A model generated the notes under the pieces. It did not search any database. It saw nothing but the letters and a program-made list of their open reading frames with translations, and was not told the origin of the DNA. DNA of 64,000 nt from Acanthosoma haemorrhoidale (taxonomy: Eukaryota > Arthropoda > Insecta > Hemiptera > Acanthosomatidae). Position 1 is the stretch's first letter, and every line of letters begins with the position of its first letter. Position numbers and translations under genes: made by a program. Below, piece by piece: positions 58,284-64,000 of the stretch. The stretch lies in assembly GCA_930367205.1 (NCBI GenBank), contig OV884009.1:32311841-32375840 (forward strand). Reading direction: 5' to 3'.

Positions 58284-59387
58284 GGAAAAACGTTTCCATG
58301 TATATAAACACTTTTCTAAAAAACGTGAGGTTGAATAACATTTTTATCGTCCTCTACTATCATGTTGGCAAAATAACGTTTTATTCACACTTATATTTTC
58401 AAAATGTATTTAGGTCCTCACAGGACTACTTTAATGTAGTGTGCTGCAATTTTATTGGCGGCCGTGGGAGGGGTTGAAGTAAATATGGAAATATATAAAA
58501 AAAACTATGATCCAGATGTAGCACTGTCCGGAAGGAGGGGCAGAGCGACCCTAGGATAATGGCTTATAGATAAAACCGCTTTTAATCTGCAACTGTTTTT
58601 GCTCTCTTTTCAGCTCCCTTATCCGATCGAAACGGAATAGAAGGGCGTCAGAAAGAAAAGATATGAATGAAAAAAAGATCCGGGAGGGCCATTCATATGG
58701 AAACCAGGGGGTAAAAAGGGTTGCTTTCGGTGATATATACCCGGCTTCAATGGATTTGAATACAAAAACTCTTATAGAAATTAAAGATGCTCCCCCATCT
58801 AGCTTTTTACCCCTCCTCAACCCCCCCCCACCAACTCCCCCCCAATATATACCTTTCAGAATGAAAGTTCCAAGTTTTCAATACGGGATTATCCTCGGTC
58901 GGGAAAAATCCTCCTCATTAGGATCCCTACTTCACAGTATTTAATTTCAGCTTCCTATTCACCCGGGAGGTTTCGACGACGTCGTCAAGAGCCTTCGATG
59001 TGAATGGAATAAACAGATAAAATAATATAGCTAAAGAAAAAGGTCCTGCAACTACACACGGCTCGTGAGGATTTTTTTTTTCTTCATTCGTAATTCAGTC
59101 GGATGCTCAATGCGAACCCAAATGATCCATTAGAAAAACAATATACTGTAAAAAAAAATTCAAAATATACAACTGGATTTTGACCGGAAAGTTATAAAAG
59201 ACCTGAAATTAATTTTGACAATGTGAGCTCAAATACACCTGTGTCAGGTCGAAAATTGTACATTGGGATGAGTCAAAAGACCACTTTTTTTTTTTTACAA
59301 AAGCGTGCCTTATCCTTTACAATTCCCAGCATAATTTGGCTTTTATTTGAGTTTTTAGCTGTTTCAGATTTAATAACAACTTTATTA

Positions 59388-59800
59388 TGATAAAATTACG
59401 ATCTGCCTCATTGGGGAATAAGTAATTGTGATAAATGATCTCCTTCATGCCATATTTACAATTTTCATTCACTCGTTTATTCATACAGTATTTACAAATA
59501 GCTCAGAGACCTCCCAAGTCCACAAGGTGGTCACTACCCACGCGTGCGAAAGAGGAAGTGGAGTCTTGGGAAGTCCCCCACGTTCGTCCGTCAACCGCAT
59601 CACTGGATAAGAGCCTGAGGAGGCTGAACAAGAGCGCAAGAGCCACAGATGCTCAGGACATGATTGGAGAAACTGGCCATTGTCAGGACTCCCACTGTCA
59701 CGTATTTATAGCAGGTCACGAGACCACTGGCAATTTAGTCTCCGAGGAGGATTATAGGGATGAGTGGCTGAGTGTAATGACTGCTAGGGGATTAGGGTTT
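59388..59800 (-). mobile_element. Family A LINE 3' end, copy A13
   Basis: Minus-strand copy from CTTTATTATGATAAAATTAC to GGAGGATTATAGGGATGAG and GATTAGGG in the ORF2 tail. Moderately diverged (CTACCCACGCGTGCGAAAG in place of CTCCCTCGCATGCGAAAG). No target-site duplication found. Confidence 0.88.
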
Positions 59801-62150
59801 GGTGAGCGTTTGTTGCGTTGACAGTTAGTGATCTTGGAGCAAATTACATTAGTTTCCATCTAAAATTATCTTACAGTGTTTTCTTGTTTGTATTAATTAA
59901 ATTGTTTTCATATAATGTCATATTGTACTGCACATTAATCATTTTTATTTGTTTCTCACATGTGAATCCTTCTATTATTTTATTTACTATGCAGTTGAGT
60001 GATATTTAATTTTGTTTTATTGTTATTTTTTCACAGAGGTTTCCACACTCATTATTTTATTCCTTTTTCATGATGTAATAATTTTTATTTGTTAGTTATG
60101 AATTTTGTCATCTGGGAGTTATTGTTGTCCACAAACGACTATGTCTTGGAATATTTTTTGTTTTCTATTCTATTCGAGGAAGTCTGTCTTGCGTACAGTG
60201 GCAGTAAAAATAATACAATCGATCTGAAAATTATATTCATGAGTATTAATCAATATAATTGTTAAAAGCTGTTTACATATTTATTATTAACTGGATCGCT
60301 TTTTCATAATTTTAAATTCATTTTGTAAGGATGGTAACGTGAAATCAAGAACCTAGAATACAAATCTTGTCGTTTCCTTCGATTTCAATAGGTTTTTCAG
60401 TTGATCATAATTTATTATATTATTATATCATTATTTCATCATAGCGATAATTTATTTATTTTCATTTAGTTTATTTGCCGAAATTTTAACTAAAACAACT
60501 TGATATTTGGTTGGTGCCTGTTATGGCTGGATATATTTAAATAAATAGACCTTAGTAACTCTACCGTAGAGTTTATTAAGAACGTTTTCGACAGCTCTGA
60601 GCTGTCATCTTCAGATCTCACTCGTCTTCTGACGTTTTTGTGGGATAAATATTGCCGAGGGACCGAGTACTTACTTTAACTAACATAATTTAGCAAATAT
60701 TAATATAATTTTTTTTTTCAATTTTTTTATTTTTTTCAAAACCTTATTAAAGATCAGGCCACAGTAACCAGGATTTATTTTCGTTATTAGAAATCCTTCA
60801 AACGGATAGTGCGCATCAAATACATCTTCAACAGCGCTTGAATAATTTGATTACTGGCCATTCAAATTTCTGCCTGCCGTAAATAAATTGACGGGACGGC
60901 CATCAAACCGAAACGTAATTCAGTTCAGAAATAAGGGGAAGAGCCAAGATTTATTTTTAATTTGCCATTAAGTGAATACTTTGTTTTTATAAATATCGTT
61001 CGGTGGAGGCGATATTATTAAATTTGTAACAAGGATTCTTGGGCCGATTGGCAACTGCCCCCGCTACTAAATAAAGCAGCTTAATCCTGAGCAGGGCAAT
61101 TATAAATGCAAAGGCTGAACTCGGAGACTGATGGCATTTAATTTATTATTGTATTGATAAAGTAAATAGTTGATCCAAGGACCGGTGGCCTTGCAATTTT
61201 TCTTAAATCAAATGCTAGATTCGAAAATGTAATGGAGAAAAAAACTTAATTCTGAGACATTGAGCCCTAAGAATAACAATATGGAACAAAAAAAAAATAG
61301 TATAGCTGTCAAAAAAATATATAACATTACAGTGATGTGGTGTGCGTACGCCTAAACAACAACATTAGATTAAAACATAATTCATAAATGAGTAGAGTCG
61401 ATTGACATTAGCTGCTAGCGACTTGGATAAATAACAAAAATCTGGGAGTTATCAGTAGAAGAAAATGAGTGTGAAACGTTACTGCGATCTATTGAAATAT
61501 GAAACGAATAAAACTAATAAAAAAAAATACAAAGAATAATAATTATTATGAATTGAAAAGTTAATGAACAATGAATATTGACGAGAGTTTCGTTCTATAA
61601 TTCAGGAACTAGATTAGATTTCTGTTCAAATTATTTTATTTGCGTTCGGGGTGATTCCCCACACAAGACTGCCATACATAACCATATTTCTAAATTAAGT
61701 AATATACTGTTTTATTTAAGCATAAAAATGCAAGTGATAAATATAATGATCTCTTAGTAAAAAAAAAAAAGATGAACATATCCCTCAGCCAACATGACTT
61801 TAGTTACAAAAATGCATGTGCAATAACAATATAATGTATATAGTACAACAATAAAATAACGCAGATTGTAATTTTATTTATAATAAAGATGTTATTTGTA
61901 AACTTTAGTTTAATTTATTTGTAAACAATAAAATATGTAAAATAACAATATAATAAAATAAGTTAGTATCCGTAGTCTTAATTAGTAAAAGTAAGACATG
62001 ATTAAATATTGATAAATTATAAAGCTTACTAGTAATAATGTTAATAATTACTTAGTAGTAATCTACAGCATAAAAAAAAAATTCCTTATGGATTTTGCCA
62101 AGCCTAGACTAGATGTCGCTCCAATCGCTCATCAGTGTCACTGATCGATT
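59801..62150. other. Unique DNA with an island
   Basis: No gene recognised. 59930-60120 may be a very old repeat shared with 37430-37770. 60770-61150 is a balanced island containing CCATTAAGTG, TTAATCCTGAGCAG and CAATTATAAATG, the strongest-looking candidate conserved non-coding segment here by eye. A short trace of a family A 3' end (GCAGATTGTAATTTTAT, AATAAAGATG) is at 61863-61892. Confidence 0.4.
60583..60614 (-). other. CTGAAGAT-hairpin-GAAAACG motif
   Basis: On the minus strand: TCTGAAGAT, perfect 8-bp stem GACAGCTC/GAGCTGTC with a one-base loop, then GAAAACGTT. The most stable hairpin of the set. Confidence 0.7.
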
Positions 62151-62153
62151 TAA

Positions 62154-62225
62154 ATCTAGTGAATATCTATTATAATCTAGTGAATATCTATTATAATCTA
62201 GTGAATATCTATTATAATCTAATGA
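62154..62225 (+). repeat. 21-bp tandem repeat, about 3.4 units
   Basis: Three perfect units, each beginning ATCTAGTGAATATC and ending TATTATA (62154-62216), then a partial fourth with one change (ATCTAATGA). The period of 21 keeps a reading frame, but no coding context is seen. Confidence 0.95.
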
Positions 62226-62684
62226 AATAGTCAGTGATGGTTTGGAGAATGGTCTTTTTACATCCATGCACACCTACAACGGAATTTTTCCTGAAGCTGA
62301 GAGAAACATATTCTTGTTGGTGTATTGCCGTTCTGGAGTTTGTATGTATTAAAAACCTAGTTCAGACAAATGTCACCTTTCGTTTGAAAGCCAAGCCGGC
62401 AAGTGCTATCAGCTCGAACCCTTGAGAATGACGTTTTATTTCTTAACAGGAAACATTTTCGGTTAATTCCTTCTCGACTTGCTGTACTTCCACCGGATAA
62501 TTGGTTTCAACCCGGAGTGTTAGATTTCAACCCTGACAAATACATATAAGAAATGGGTACATTTGTGCATAATTACAATCGGCTTGAAAAAGGGCAGTTG
62601 TGATCTCATTCCTAGTAAGTATACATAAATCAGTTATTGAATTATTAAAACCAACAAATTAAATTACAAGTTATTGATTGAAAA
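62226..62684. other. Unique DNA
   Basis: A 63-codon + frame at 62234-62425 has no known motif. AT-rich before the next frame. Confidence 0.4.
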
Positions 62685-62987
62685 ATGAATCAGAAAACAA
62701 GGGAATCCAAATTATTTGTACATATCAAAACAGACGAAGGTGATTATGAACTAGTGGAAATTTCTGAAGATAAACAATTTTGGTTCAGTTTACCAGCAGA
62801 TTTTGGGAATCCACAACATCATCAGGTATTATTAACAAAATCTACTATTAAAAACGCTGTCTCCGTAATAAGACCAGTCAACGTATATCGGAAAGTAACA
62901 TTCACACACCAAACCCAGCTAGCTAGATCATCAGCTGGAGTTTACATATATATATATATATACGTAGCCCATGGATCTCCAGAATAA
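62685..62987 (+). CDS. Unrecognised 100-codon open frame
   Basis: Starts with ATG after an A-rich leader (TTGAAAAATGAA). The first about 75 codons look more coding-like than other frames of the window: acidic and mixed composition (HIKTDEGDYELVEISEDKQ, WFSLPADFGNPQHHQ, NVYRKVTF). The last part runs into an AT microsatellite translated as YIYIYIYV, so the true end may be earlier. CATCAGGTATTA at about 62821 contains a possible splice donor. No family recognised. It could be a first exon, a transposon ORF remnant or chance. Confidence 0.3.
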   Translation: MNQKTRESKLFVHIKTDEGDYELVEISEDKQFWFSLPADFGNPQHHQVLLTKSTIKNAVSVIRPVNVYRKVTFTHQTQLARSSAGVYIYIYIYVAHGSPE

Positions 62988-63084
62988 GCTTGCTGGATTT
63001 CATCTTCCCGGTTCGGGAGTGAAGAATCGGAAAGATCACTCGTGCTACCCCACCCACATCACTGCTGCGTGAGTCCAGTGCTCC

Positions 63085-63290
63085 CCTCCAGTCTGCGAGG
63101 ATGATTGTAGGAACGGGCGATGCTGGGACGTAAACGGATTTGGTGGTTGGATGATATATTATTGAATTTTAGGAATATTGGGGACATCTGAAGCGGGATA
63201 GTGAGAATTTTGTTTTCAATGAAGGGTGCAACGGCAGCTTTACTTACGTTCTTTGAACTTTAGATTGGATCCGCCTGCGGTTCTTGTTCT
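63085..63290 (-). mobile_element. Family A' LINE, ORF2 tail fragment
   Basis: On the minus strand: AAVAPFIENKILTIPLQMSP, IFLKFNNISSNHQ, ARSYNHPRRLE, a diverged match to family A (KFHSNLSNHPNPL...HPYNPSRRLK). Same orientation and similar decay as the A' copy at 27280-27610. Confidence 0.6.
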
Positions 63291-64000
63291 TCCTTAATGT
63301 TTAAGTTATTAAGTCATAATTGGTTTTAATACGGCTTTTTGAATAATAATTTTTTTTGGGTGTTGTATGGAGGTATTTCCTAATGATCCATATCGCCTCG
63401 TTTGATTTTGGGAGTCCTGGGTGTCTATAACCGAGATGGGAATTCCATGAATGATGTGAGGATAAAAGTGTCGCACAGGACTCTTGGATCAGTGATGAAG
63501 AGCTTTTCTTAATATATCGTCAATACAATTGCCAACTTACGACCATGAAAAATCGCGATTTTTTTTGCGAAATTTTATCAAAAATCTAGGTATGCATTTT
63601 TAAAATTCGTTGAAAAGTGATAAAATCAGCCCTAGAGAATCGAAAAAAATGGCGACCTCGTAATTCAAGATTGTTTTTTGAGTCTCTGGAGGTTTGCTAT
63701 TCGCAACTTTGCATTTGTACTAACGACATGTCCATGTTTCAGAAAATCGAAGGGAGCCGCCTGTGTCAATGAGGTGCACCTCAGGTGATCAACAGACCTT
63801 TTTTTTCTGCTATCGAACAATTTTCAGGTCCGTTTGAGAACATGTGAGCTCCACGTCACGAAACGAATGAGGGAGAGTCACATATCGATCTGGCCAGCAA
63901 GTGTTCACTCCTTAATTAGTATTAATCCCTTTAAAAGCAATAATCAGTTCGAGTTACACCTGACCGCATCATCAGGCAAATGAACTGATTAATTATCTGA
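63291..64000. other. Unique DNA to the window end
   Basis: No gene recognised. A weak member of the GAAACG motif set is on the minus strand at 63945-63976 (CCTGATGATGCGG..., CTCGAACTG). Confidence 0.45.

Larger units (their letters stand above)
56190..59385. other. Unique DNA
   Basis: No gene recognised. 56190-56400 is balanced in composition; the minus frame across it is the upstream part of a 162-codon open frame that otherwise runs antisense through A12, and I do not accept it as a gene. 57046-57228 (+, 60 codons, ending by AATAAAAG) has no known motif. 58540-59060 is a balanced island with C runs and two overlapping opposed frames. Confidence 0.4.

Noticed and set aside
59435..59821. 128-codon plus-strand open frame
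   Set aside because: Antisense to family A copy A13; matching fragments occur in other copies because the repeat is conserved, not because this frame is.
62941..62963. TA-rich run as a promoter TATA box
   Set aside because: It is a simple AT microsatellite inside or beside the open frame at 62685, without other promoter features.

Overview
This window looks like AT-rich nuclear DNA from an arthropod, most likely an insect with a repeat-rich genome. There is no compact operon-like coding, no ribosomal RNA, no intact tRNA gene, and no host protein-coding gene that I can recognise across 64 kb. What is recognisable is mobile-element debris: jockey-like non-LTR retrotransposon (LINE) ends, a second LINE with its own 3' end, an RT fragment from a third, a Tc1/mariner element, a hAT remnant, tRNA-derived SINE heads, a long-armed inverted-repeat (MITE-like) element, and several unclassified dispersed repeats. 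I have an unverified impression that the dominant LINE resembles sequences common in stick-insect (Timema) assemblies; nothing in the window proves this.

Layout. 0-5.4 kb: unique AT-rich DNA, a tandem pair of repeat E, and a nest in which LINE F has inserted into repeat G. 5.6-8 kb: four copies of the jockey-like 3' end (family A), two with perfect 13-bp target-site duplications. 9.76-10.01 kb: a perfect 23-bp x 11 minisatellite. 13.85-14.5 kb: a SINE / inverted-repeat element / SINE cluster. 20.8-24.5 kb: repeat E, a jockey-like ORF2 end, repeat B, a hAT remnant and a long family A copy. 26.6-31 kb: repeats B, A', A, B and a duplicated coding-looking repeat H. 31-39 kb is mostly unique, with an inverted repeat at 35.3-36.0 kb and three tRNA-like SINE heads. 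39.3-48.7 kb is the densest nest: repeats G and D, a mariner element inserted in D with its empty site readable from the other D copy, LINE F ends, a dead reverse transcriptase and a long family A copy. 48.7-64 kb is unique DNA with five more family A or A' copies.

The parts do not form a working system. The window reads as an intergenic region or a very large intron that has collected insertions of different ages. Family A copies bounded by exact duplications look youngest; the RT fragment, the hAT remnant and several SINE heads look oldest. The most unusual recurrent signal is a short motif, CTGANGAT - hairpin - GAAA(A)CG, found near the ends of several unrelated repeats. It recalls, but does not match, a hammerhead ribozyme core. 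Between the repeats lie islands of more balanced base composition that could be conserved non-coding DNA, which only a comparison with related genomes could show.
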